A program made the position numbers and the translations under genes. From positions 1 through 6,628 of the forward strand of contig DFFV01000106.1 in assembly GCA_002371625.1 (NCBI GenBank): a stretch of 6,628 nt of DNA, written 5' to 3'. Numbering within the stretch: the stretch's first letter is position 1; each line of letters begins with the position of its first letter. This document shows, one piece after another, positions 1 to 5,680 of the stretch. The notes under the pieces were generated by a model that was not told where the DNA came from, ran no database searches, and was given only the letters and a program-made list of their open reading frames with translations. Source of the stretch: Ruminococcus sp. UBA3767 (lineage in GTDB: Bacteria; Bacillota; Clostridia; Oscillospirales; Ruminococcaceae).

Positions 1-886
1 AGCCAAGCTCGTTATGTATCTTGGTAGGGTCGATAGCATAGCGCATATCGTGCCCTTTTCTGTCCGTAACGTGCGTAATAAGGCTCTCAGGCTTGCCAAG
101 CTCCTTACAGATCAGCTTAACGATGTCGATATTCTTCATCTCGTTATGTCCGCCGATGTTGTACACCTCGCCGACTCTCCCCTTATGGATAACAAGATCA
201 ATCGCCTTGCAGTGATCCTCAACATAAAGCCAGTCCCTTACGTTAAGTCCCTCGCCGTAAACAGGCAGCGGCTTATCATTAAGGCAGTTAGCTATCATAA
301 GCGGTATCAGTTTCTCGGGGAAATGATACGGACCATAGTTATTTGAACATCTGCTGATAGTCACCGGCAGACCATAAGTCCTGTGGTATGCGAGCACGAG
401 CAGATCTGCACCGGCTTTAGAGCTTGAATAAGGGCTGCTTGTATGTATCGGTGTTTCCTCAGTAAAGAAAAGGTCAGGTCTGTCAAGCGGAAGATCGCCA
501 TAGACCTCATCGGTCGAAACCTGGTGATAACGCTTGATACCGTATTTTCTACAAGCGTCCATAAGAGTCTGAGTGCCCATTATGTTTGTCTGCAAAAAGA
601 TACCCGGGTCCTCAATCGACCTGTCAACGTGGCTCTCTGCTGCGAAATTCACCACGATATCGGGATGTTCTTCTTCAAACAGCTTGTTAACGGCTTCCCT
701 GTCGCATATATCAGCCTTAACGAACCTGAAATTCGGATTATCCATAACAGGAGCAAGCGTGCTCAGGTTACCTGCATAAGTCAGCTTGTCCAGGCATATT
801 ATCCTGTAATCAGGGTATTTGTTCAGTATATGGAAGACAAAATTGCTTCCTATGAATCCGGCACCGCCGGTTACTATTATTGTCAT
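1..886 (-). CDS. rfbB: dTDP-glucose 4,6-dehydratase, partial (C-terminus beyond left edge)
   Basis: Converts dTDP-glucose to dTDP-4-keto-6-deoxyglucose in the cytoplasm, second step of dTDP-L-rhamnose synthesis; an extended short-chain dehydrogenase using bound NAD+. Translating the minus strand from the ATG at 886 gives 295 open codons to the window edge; the family is usually about 340-350 residues, so roughly 50 C-terminal residues are missing. Visible: the Rossmann GGAGFIG loop at residues 7-13, LDKLTYAGN at 32-40, the catalytic Thr-Asp-Glu triplet at 125-127 in STDEVYG, the YSSSK catalytic pair (Tyr153, Lys157), and the family signature [15 protein letters not shown] at 178-192. The start is supported by GAGGA at 896-900 (minus strand), 9 nt upstream. 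It follows rfbA by 21 bp and is surely co-transcribed. No defects are seen in the visible part. The paralogous UDP-GlcNAc and GDP-mannose dehydratases are less likely, given the LTYAGN and [11 protein letters not shown] motifs. Confidence 0.95.
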   Translation of the reverse strand, partial: MTIIVTGGAGFIGSNFVFHILNKYPDYRIICLDKLTYAGNLSTLAPVMDNPNFRFVKADICDREAVNKLFEEEHPDIVVNFAAESHVDRSIEDPGIFLQTNIMGTQTLMDACRKYGIKRYHQVSTDEVYGDLPLDRPDLFFTEETPIHTSSPYSSSKAGADLLVLAYHRTYGLPVTISRCSNNYGPYHFPEKLIPLMIANCLNDKPLPVYGEGLNVRDWLYVEDHCKAIDLVIHKGRVGEVYNIGGHNEMKNIDIVKLICKELGKPESLITHVTDRKGHDMRYAIDPTKIHNELG

Positions 887-907
887 TTTATTATGTCCTC
901 TACGTTC

Positions 908-1813
908 TTAAAGTATTATTTTTCCTTCCAATACTGCACGCAAATGCTCACCGTAAGGGCTCTTTCCATATCTTTCAGCACTCTGCGCCAGCTGTTCGTT
1001 ATCTATCCAGCCAAGCCTGTATGCGATCTCCTCAGGTGCAGATATCGTCATTCCCTGATATTCCTCAAGCATACATACAAAGTTTGTTGCACGTCTCAGG
1101 CTGTAAAAGGTACCGGCATCGAGCCAGGTAAAACCTCTGCCAAGAAGCTGTGCGTGTAGCTTCTCCTGTCTCAGATACATATCATTAAGAGTTGTTATCT
1201 CAAGCTCTCCACGATCGCTCGGTTTAACTTTGGAAGCCATCTCAGCAACGCCCTTCGGATAGAAGTACAGACCTACGATAGCGTAATTGCTCTTTGGATT
1301 TTCGGGCTTTTCCTCTACCGAGATCACCTTGACGCCGGTATCATAATCATTTGATACCTTTTTAAACTGCATTATACCAAAGCGCTCAGGATCATCAACA
1401 TAGTATCCAAAGATCGAAGCCCCGCCGTTTTCAGCAGTTTTTACAGCTGAAGTCAGCTTGTGTCCGAGGCCGTTACCATAGAAGATATTATCTCCAAGTA
1501 TCATTGCACATGGCTCATCACCTATAAATTCCTTGCCGATAATGAATGCCTGGGCAAGTCCCTCCGGTTTTTCCTGAACAGCATAGGATAACGAGATGCC
1601 GAACTGGCTTCCGTCACCGAGCAGCTGCTTGATCCTCGGAGTGTCCTCTGGTGTGGAGATTATCAGTATATCCTTTATTCTTGCCAGCATAAGTGTTGAC
1701 AAAGGATAATAGATCATTGGTTTATTGTAAACAGGCAAAAGCTGTTTGCTCATTACCATCGTCAGTGGGTACAGTCTGGTTCCGGCTCCTCCGGCAAGTA
1801 TTATTCCTTTCAT
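908..1813 (-). CDS. rfbA: Glucose-1-phosphate thymidylyltransferase
   Basis: Condenses dTTP and glucose-1-phosphate to dTDP-glucose plus pyrophosphate, the first committed step of the dTDP-rhamnose pathway. It is complete at 301 residues, close to the usual 290-300. Motifs: nucleotide-binding GGAGTRLYPLT at 8-18, SKQLLPVYNKPMIYYPLS at 22-39 (Lys23), LGDNIFYG at 106-113 and WLDAGT at 230-235. Asp108 and Asp232 fit the two metal-binding aspartates of the family. EEKP at 167-170 sits in the sugar-binding part. After WLDAGT the usual His-Asp-Ser-Leu is replaced by Phe-Tyr-Ser-Leu, a small departure from typical RmlA. The ATG at 1813 has AGAGG at 1821-1825 (minus strand), 7 nt upstream. It is first in its operon, 21 bp ahead of rfbB, and is driven by the consensus promoter at 1961-1989. 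Confidence 0.97.
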   Translation of the reverse strand: MKGIILAGGAGTRLYPLTMVMSKQLLPVYNKPMIYYPLSTLMLARIKDILIISTPEDTPRIKQLLGDGSQFGISLSYAVQEKPEGLAQAFIIGKEFIGDEPCAMILGDNIFYGNGLGHKLTSAVKTAENGGASIFGYYVDDPERFGIMQFKKVSNDYDTGVKVISVEEKPENPKSNYAIVGLYFYPKGVAEMASKVKPSDRGELEITTLNDMYLRQEKLHAQLLGRGFTWLDAGTFYSLRRATNFVCMLEEYQGMTISAPEEIAYRLGWIDNEQLAQSAERYGKSPYGEHLRAVLEGKIIL

Positions 1814-1954
1814 AGCTTAACCTCTCTATACCATTATTAATGAACTGTTGACTTAACAAGCTCTGCACCGGATCAATTTACGGTCTATTCTTACCAAATG
1901 CAGTGCAAAACTATCACATTTCGCAAAAATAATTATTTTACGAAATACTTACGA
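1814..1954 (-). promoter_or_regulatory. Structured 5' leader of rfbA with two predicted hairpins
   Basis: The predicted untranslated leader is long for this organism's style: the folate operon leader in the same window is about 25 nt. Hairpin 1 spans 1946-1918: AUUUCG and CGAAAU arms continue through a U-G wobble into AAAA/UUUU around a 7-nt loop, 11 pairs in all, starting about 9 nt from the predicted transcript end. Hairpin 2 spans 1906-1860: a GC pair of pairs, an A-A mismatch, CUGCA/UGCAG, two U-G wobbles, a bulge, then GG/CC around a large loop. Neither is followed by a U-run, so they are not simple terminators. No known riboswitch class is recognised. Paired by eye; function unknown. 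Confidence 0.4.
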
Positions 1955-1960
1955 CTTTAA

Positions 1961-1989
1961 ATTATATCAAAAAACTTTATCGATGTCAA
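1961..1989 (-). promoter_or_regulatory. Consensus SigA promoter of rfbA-rfbB
   Basis: On the minus strand TTGACA (1984-1989) and TATAAT (1961-1966) are both perfect hexamers, separated by an optimal 17 bp. Transcription should start near 1954, leaving a leader of about 140 nt before the rfbA ATG at 1813. A promoter this good suggests strong transcription, possibly tempered by a repressor or by leader structure. Confidence 0.85.
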
Positions 1990-2020
1990 GTTATTACGGG
2001 TATTTAGTAAATATTGCACG

Positions 2021-2080
2021 AAAAAATCAACATATTGTACTTTGCTTTGAATATATTGTAAAGCAATATCATATATGTTG
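2021..2080 (-). terminator. Terminator-like long imperfect dyad with U-run on the minus strand
   Basis: CAACATAT (2028-2035) pairs with ATATGTTG (2073-2080). On the same centre TTGCTTT (2042-2048) pairs with AAAGCAA (2060-2066), with a symmetric 6x6 internal loop between the two stems and an 11-nt apical loop. On the minus strand the hairpin is followed after one base by six T (2021-2026), as in an intrinsic terminator. It lies about 30 bp upstream of the rfbA -35 box, in the same orientation as rfbA. No convincing gene or promoter upstream of it on the minus strand was found, so what it would terminate is unclear. The stem is AT-rich and may be weak. Confidence 0.35.
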
Positions 2081-2153
2081 AGCTATATACGACTTTGGAG
2101 CGTGATGATAAGACTAAAAGACCCGACACATAAAGCCTTGATGCTGTAATCTT

Positions 2154-2186
2154 AGATCTAAAAACAAATGACAGTTTTAGTGATCT
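2154..2186. repeat. Short inverted repeat upstream of the folate promoter
   Basis: AGATCTAAAA (2154-2163) pairs with TTTTA (2175-2179) and GATCT (2182-2186), with a 2-nt bulge and an 11-nt loop. It ends 23 bp before the -35 box of the folC promoter. It could be an operator or a chance AT-rich dyad; no T-run follows. The rest of the stretch between the two divergent promoters shows no gene I can support. Confidence 0.25.
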
Positions 2187-2209
2187 CATTTCATGCTTTC
2201 AGCTACATC

Positions 2210-2239
2210 TTGACATATATCAAAACAATAATGTATAAT
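2210..2239 (+). promoter_or_regulatory. Consensus SigA promoter of the folate operon
   Basis: TTGACA at 2210-2215 and TATAAT at 2234-2239 are perfect hexamers with an 18-bp spacer. The transcript should start near 2246, giving a leader of about 25 nt that includes the AGGAG ribosome binding site at 2259-2263, 7 nt before the folC ATG at 2271. That leader is too short to hold a tetrahydrofolate riboswitch. No other promoter is evident inside the operon, where gaps are at most 14 bp. Confidence 0.85.
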
Positions 2240-2270
2240 TGTTGTAGATCATGTTTACAGGAGTAATAAT

Positions 2271-3581
2271 ATGGATTATCAACGATCTCTCCAATACCTG
2301 TCGCAAGCCGAAAAATACGGCATCGTTCCGGGGCTTGACAGCATAAAAAGGCTTTGCGGCAGCCTTGGCGACCCACAGAAAGAACTTAATATAATACATA
2401 TCGCAGGAACAAACGGGAAAGGCTCGGTCGGCTGCTTTATCGAAAGTGTACTATGCAGCTGCGGTTACAAAACAGGGCGGTTCGTTTCCCCGGCAGTCAT
2501 GGATCAATGCGAGATGTTCCGCATTAACGGCAAATACATCTCACAGCACGACTTTGCTCAGATCATTACCAAGGTCAGCTGTGCCGCAGATGAGCTTGAA
2601 AAGCAGGGTTACCCTCACCCGACTGTTTTTGAGATGCAGACTGCTGCAGCGTTCTGCATTTTTTCTCAGCAAAAATGTGAGATCGCACTAATAGAAGTCG
2701 GCATGGGCGGCAAAGAGGACTCAACAAACGTTATAGACACCTCCCTGCTGTCGATAATAACTCCTATAAGCCTTGAACACACAAAGTTTCTCGGCTCAAC
2801 GATCAAGCAGATAGCGCTGCACAAGGGCGGCATAATAAAGCAAGGCGGCTGTGTTCTTTGTGCACCGCAGGAGCCGCAGGCAATGGCTGTTATTGAGGAT
2901 ATATGCCGCAGGAAGAATGCTCGGCTTACGGTAAGTCAATACGAAAGAATCACAGACCGTCGGTTCAGCGGTACATCACAGAGCTTTTCATACAAAGGGT
3001 TTGAAAATATTAAGCTCTCGGTTATGGGTACTTTTCAGGCTGAAAACGCTGCACTTGCGATAGATGCCTGCTTGTTGCTGGCAGAAAAGGGATTCGCCAT
3101 AAGCAAAGAACATATTATTAAAGGTATAGGCGATGCAAGGTGGCAGGGACGGTTTGAGATACTGAAAGCAAGCTCACCAACAATTATAATCGATGGTGCA
3201 CACAACCCAAGCGGTGCCTCAAGGCTTCGTGAAACGCTTGATGCATATTATCCTGCAAAGCGTATCACATTTATTATCGGCACATTCAAAGACAAGAACT
3301 TTGATGAGATAGCACGCCTTACAGCTCCACGGGCAGAAAAAATATACACAGTAAGCACCAAGGGCAAGCGAGGACTGAGTGCCCGGGCGCTTGCAGAAGC
3401 AGTGAAAAAGTATAATACAAATGTTATCCCGATGTCATCACCTGCGGCTGCACTGAAAAGATGCCTTAACGAGAGCTGCGAAATGGTTGTGATATTCGGT
3501 TCACTTTCCTTTCTTAAAGAAATAAAAGATACTTTTAACGGGGAGAAAGATAATGGAACTAAGATACCAAAAGATACTTAA
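2271..3581 (+). CDS. folC: Dihydrofolate synthase / folylpolyglutamate synthase (Mur ligase family)
   Basis: ATP-dependent ligase that adds glutamate to dihydropteroate to make dihydrofolate and, if bifunctional, extends the polyglutamate tail that keeps folates in the cell. At 436 residues it has normal family length. The Mur-ligase P-loop GTNGKGS is at 46-52. The Mg-binding EVGMGG segment is at 142-147, followed by Glu-Asp-Ser-Thr-Asn-Val-Ile. HTKFLGSTIKQIALHKGGIIK at 170-190 holds Lys185, which fits the carbamylated lysine of the family. GTFQAENA is at 253-260, the C-terminal domain motif DGAHNP at 308-313, and GSLSF at 410-414. Several motif positions are non-standard: SPAV for SPHL (73-76), Lys-Glu-Asp-Ser for Arg-Leu-Asp-Ala, and His-Lys-Gly-Gly for Glu-Lys-Ala-Gly. 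The folate context supports the call. The ATG at 2271 has a strong AGGAG 7 nt upstream and leaves the usual 45 residues before the P-loop. It is the first gene of the operon and overlaps the next by 29 bp. Confidence 0.93.
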   Translation: MDYQRSLQYLSQAEKYGIVPGLDSIKRLCGSLGDPQKELNIIHIAGTNGKGSVGCFIESVLCSCGYKTGRFVSPAVMDQCEMFRINGKYISQHDFAQIITKVSCAADELEKQGYPHPTVFEMQTAAAFCIFSQQKCEIALIEVGMGGKEDSTNVIDTSLLSIITPISLEHTKFLGSTIKQIALHKGGIIKQGGCVLCAPQEPQAMAVIEDICRRKNARLTVSQYERITDRRFSGTSQSFSYKGFENIKLSVMGTFQAENAALAIDACLLLAEKGFAISKEHIIKGIGDARWQGRFEILKASSPTIIIDGAHNPSGASRLRETLDAYYPAKRITFIIGTFKDKNFDEIARLTAPRAEKIYTVSTKGKRGLSARALAEAVKKYNTNVIPMSSPAAALKRCLNESCEMVVIFGSLSFLKEIKDTFNGEKDNGTKIPKDT

Positions 3582-4041
3582 ACACACGCAATTCATCACT
3601 GCGGTGAGAGATATTGAAAAGAAAGAGGAGCGCCGCATTTTTTGCCGGCACGGGAGCGACCACCTTTTTGATGTGGCACGGATAGCTTACATCTTAGCTC
3701 TTGAGGAACAGGCAGATATCAGCAAGGATATGATTTATGCCACTGCACTGCTCCACGATATAGGCAGAGGCGAGGAATATGAAAATGGCACTTCGCATAA
3801 TGTAGCAGGTGCACAAAAAGCTGAGGTAATACTTAAAGACTGCGGCTACACGCAAGCAGAAACAAACGAGATAACGCTTGCGATAAGAACTCACGGGCAT
3901 GATGGCTATCCCGAAGGAGCGAGCGATCTGCAAAGACTGCTCTGCACCGCCGATAAGCTGTCAAGGCTGTGCTTTAACTGCAAGGCTTATAAAGAATGCA
4001 ACTGGGCAGCAGACAAAAGAAACGAAACGCTTGAATACTAA
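3553..4041 (+). CDS. HD-domain metal-dependent phosphohydrolase of the folate operon
   Basis: A 162-residue soluble HD-superfamily protein of unknown substrate. Candidate metal ligands are in family order: His37 (HLFDVAR), His68-Asp69 (LLHDIGRG), His82 (SHNVAGA), His114/His116 (RTHGHD) and Asp134 (TADKLSR). That pattern suits a binuclear metal site rather than a degenerate domain. It also carries Cys31 before the first His, Cys131, and a C-terminal cysteine cluster Cys140-x2-Cys143-x5-Cys149 followed by Asn-Trp, possibly a Zn or Fe-S site. The start at 3553 has GGGGAG (3540-3545), 7 nt upstream, and lies 29 bp inside folC, so translation is probably coupled. The stop is 14 bp before folP, and the folP ribosome binding site overlaps it. 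Lodged between folC and folP, it probably acts on a pterin or folate intermediate, for example removing phosphate from dihydroneopterin triphosphate, for which no other gene is present here. By analogy, archaeal MptB is an HD enzyme acting on dihydroneopterin cyclic phosphate. The function is inference; the HD fold is well supported. Confidence 0.88.
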   Translation: MELRYQKILKHTQFITAVRDIEKKEERRIFCRHGSDHLFDVARIAYILALEEQADISKDMIYATALLHDIGRGEEYENGTSHNVAGAQKAEVILKDCGYTQAETNEITLAIRTHGHDGYPEGASDLQRLLCTADKLSRLCFNCKAYKECNWAADKRNETLEY

Positions 4042-4055
4042 GGAGACAAACAGAA

Positions 4056-4862
4056 ATGATAATTGCAAACAGAGAATTCAAAGACCACACCTACATAATG
4101 GGCATACTCAATGTCACCCCCGATTCCTTTTCCGACGGGGGCAGATATGCAGACATTGACAATGCACTTAAACACACCGAGCAGATGATAAAGGACGGTG
4201 CTGATATAATAGATATAGGCGGAGAATCCACACGGCCGGGCTATACCCACATCAGTCCCGATGAAGAAATGCAGCGTGTATGCCCGGTGATAGAAAGGAT
4301 AAAGCAGAACTTTGACACACCTGTTTCGATAGATACATATCACCACGCCACAGCACTTGCGGCGGTAAAGAGCGGTGCAGACCTGATAAACGATATTTGG
4401 GGACTGCAATATGATAACGGTGAAATGGCGGCGGTTGCGGTTGAATACTCCGTTCCCGTTTGCATAATGCACAACAGAAAAGAAGCTGTATACAGCGATT
4501 TTCTCAATGACGTGCTTGCCGATCTTTCAAAAAGCATCAGCATTGCCATTAACGCAGGAATAAGCAGGGACAAGCTGATAACAGATCCCGGCATAGGGTT
4601 TGCAAAGAGCTTTGAGCAGAACCTTATGCTGACAAGCAACGTTGAGATACTTCACAAGCTCGGGCTGCCAATACTACTTGGTACATCGAAAAAATCAATG
4701 ATAGGTCTTGCACTTGACCTGCCGGCAGATCAGCGCTGCGAGGGTACGCTGGTGACAACGGTATTTGCCGTTCAGAAAGGCTGCTTGTTCGTAAGGGTGC
4801 ACGATGTAAAAGAAAACAAGCGTGCAGTTATAATGACAGAAAAACTTATGGGGAAGGTTTAA
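4056..4862 (+). CDS. folP: Dihydropteroate synthase
   Basis: Condenses 6-hydroxymethyl-dihydropterin pyrophosphate with p-aminobenzoate to dihydropteroate; the sulfonamide target. It is a TIM-barrel enzyme of 268 residues, normal length. Motifs in order: NVTPDSFSDGG at 19-29 (Asn19, Mg site), DIGGESTRPG at 53-62, SIDTY at 91-95, NDIWG at 112-116, IMHN at 137-140, DPGIGFAK at 177-184 (Asp177), GTSKKSMIG at 209-217 and RVHDV at 247-251 (Arg247, His249). All pterin and pyrophosphate contacts expected for the family are present. One change: the usual Ser-Arg-Lys-Ser is Ser-Lys-Lys-Ser (Lys212), a conservative swap near the pABA/sulfonamide site. The ATG at 4056 follows AAGGAG (4040-4045) by 10 nt, and that site overlaps the stop of the HD gene. 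The next gene starts 2 bp after the folP stop. Confidence 0.97.
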   Translation: MIIANREFKDHTYIMGILNVTPDSFSDGGRYADIDNALKHTEQMIKDGADIIDIGGESTRPGYTHISPDEEMQRVCPVIERIKQNFDTPVSIDTYHHATALAAVKSGADLINDIWGLQYDNGEMAAVAVEYSVPVCIMHNRKEAVYSDFLNDVLADLSKSISIAINAGISRDKLITDPGIGFAKSFEQNLMLTSNVEILHKLGLPILLGTSKKSMIGLALDLPADQRCEGTLVTTVFAVQKGCLFVRVHDVKENKRAVIMTEKLMGKV

Positions 4863-4864
4863 AA

Positions 4865-5680
4865 ATGGATGTTATAAAGATAAAGGATCTTGAGGTGTTT
4901 TCAAATCACGGTGTTTTAAAAGAGGAAAATGTACTGGGGCAGAAATTCCTTATCTCTGCCGATATTTATCTTGACACAAGAAATGCGGGAACTGCAGATG
5001 ATATTTCCTGCTCTGCGGACTATTCGCAGATATGCCACCTTATCAAAAAAATAATGGAAAACAACACATTCAAGCTGATAGAAACAGCTGCGGAGAAGAT
5101 CTCAAATGCGATACTCACCGAGTACAGCCTGATAAGCAGAGTCGTTGTTCAGGTCAAAAAGCCCTGGGCACCTATCCTGCTGCCGCTGAAATACGTGAGC
5201 GTTTGTGTTGACAGAAAGTGGAGCAAGGTATATCTTTCGCTCGGCTCAAATATGGGCGACAGAGAAAAATACCTCACCGATGCGGTAAACACCATAAGCG
5301 CTGATAAAAACTGCCGTAACGTAAAGTGTTCGAGCTTTATACAGACCGAGCCTTACGGCAACACCGATCAGGACAAGTTCATAAACTGCTGCGTGGTGCT
5401 GGAAACGCTTTATACACCTCATCAGCTGCTCAAACTGACCTCACAAGCCGAACAAAACGCAGGCAGAGTTCGCACTGTTCACTGGGGACCACGCACGCTT
5501 GACATCGACATAATACTGTTTGACGATATAATGATGCACGATGAAACGCTTACGATACCGCACATTGATATGGCAAACAGAGAGTTCGTTCTTGCTCCGC
5601 TGTGTGAGCTTGATCCTTACGCATTCAACCCTGCAACAGGCAAAACTGCGGCTGCCATGCTTGCCGAGCTGAAAAGATGA
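4865..5680 (+). CDS. folBK: Bifunctional dihydroneopterin aldolase / HPPK (FolB-FolK fusion)
   Basis: One 271-residue chain carrying two consecutive pathway enzymes. Residues about 1-116 are dihydroneopterin aldolase, which cleaves dihydroneopterin to 6-hydroxymethyl-dihydropterin and glycolaldehyde: Glu22, Tyr53, Glu73 and Lys99 (in KKPWAP) match the active-site set of the S. aureus enzyme. Residues about 121-271 are 6-hydroxymethyl-dihydropterin pyrophosphokinase: LSLGSNMGDR at 124-133, TEPYG at 161-165, GRVR at 200-203, WGPRTLDIDI at 207-216 (Arg210, Mg-binding Asp213 and Asp215) and REFVLAPL at 239-246. The linker is only a few residues. The loop before WGPR is one residue shorter than in E. 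coli and carries His206 where E. coli has Arg88. The ATG at 4865 has a GGAAGG-type site inside the end of folP, 7 nt upstream. The stop overlaps the reductase start by 4 bp. FolB-FolK fusions are known in Firmicutes, such as pneumococcal SulD. Confidence 0.96.
   Translation: MDVIKIKDLEVFSNHGVLKEENVLGQKFLISADIYLDTRNAGTADDISCSADYSQICHLIKKIMENNTFKLIETAAEKISNAILTEYSLISRVVVQVKKPWAPILLPLKYVSVCVDRKWSKVYLSLGSNMGDREKYLTDAVNTISADKNCRNVKCSSFIQTEPYGNTDQDKFINCCVVLETLYTPHQLLKLTSQAEQNAGRVRTVHWGPRTLDIDIILFDDIMMHDETLTIPHIDMANREFVLAPLCELDPYAFNPATGKTAAAMLAELKR

Noticed and set aside
14..346. Plus-strand open frame of 110 codons
   Set aside because: Lies wholly antisense to rfbB, whose protein motifs are unmistakable; no ribosome binding site and no recognisable protein.
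443..1159. Plus-strand open frame of 238 codons
   Set aside because: Antisense to both rfbB and rfbA and spans their junction; the translated product has no domain character.
2032..2060. Short direct repeat of ATATTGTA at 2032 and 2053
   Set aside because: Two copies of an 8-bp AT-rich word in an AT-rich region are easily explained by chance and by the dyad already described.
2004..2189. Minus-strand 61-codon frame in the intergenic region
   Set aside because: No ribosome binding site, AT-driven composition, and it overlaps the terminator-like dyad; not supported as a gene.
2090..2270. Tetrahydrofolate riboswitch ahead of the folate operon
   Set aside because: The predicted transcript leader is only about 25 nt, and I see no sequence resembling the conserved THF riboswitch core upstream of folC.
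4038..4472. Minus-strand 144-codon frame
   Set aside because: Antisense shadow of folP, whose motifs are complete on the plus strand.
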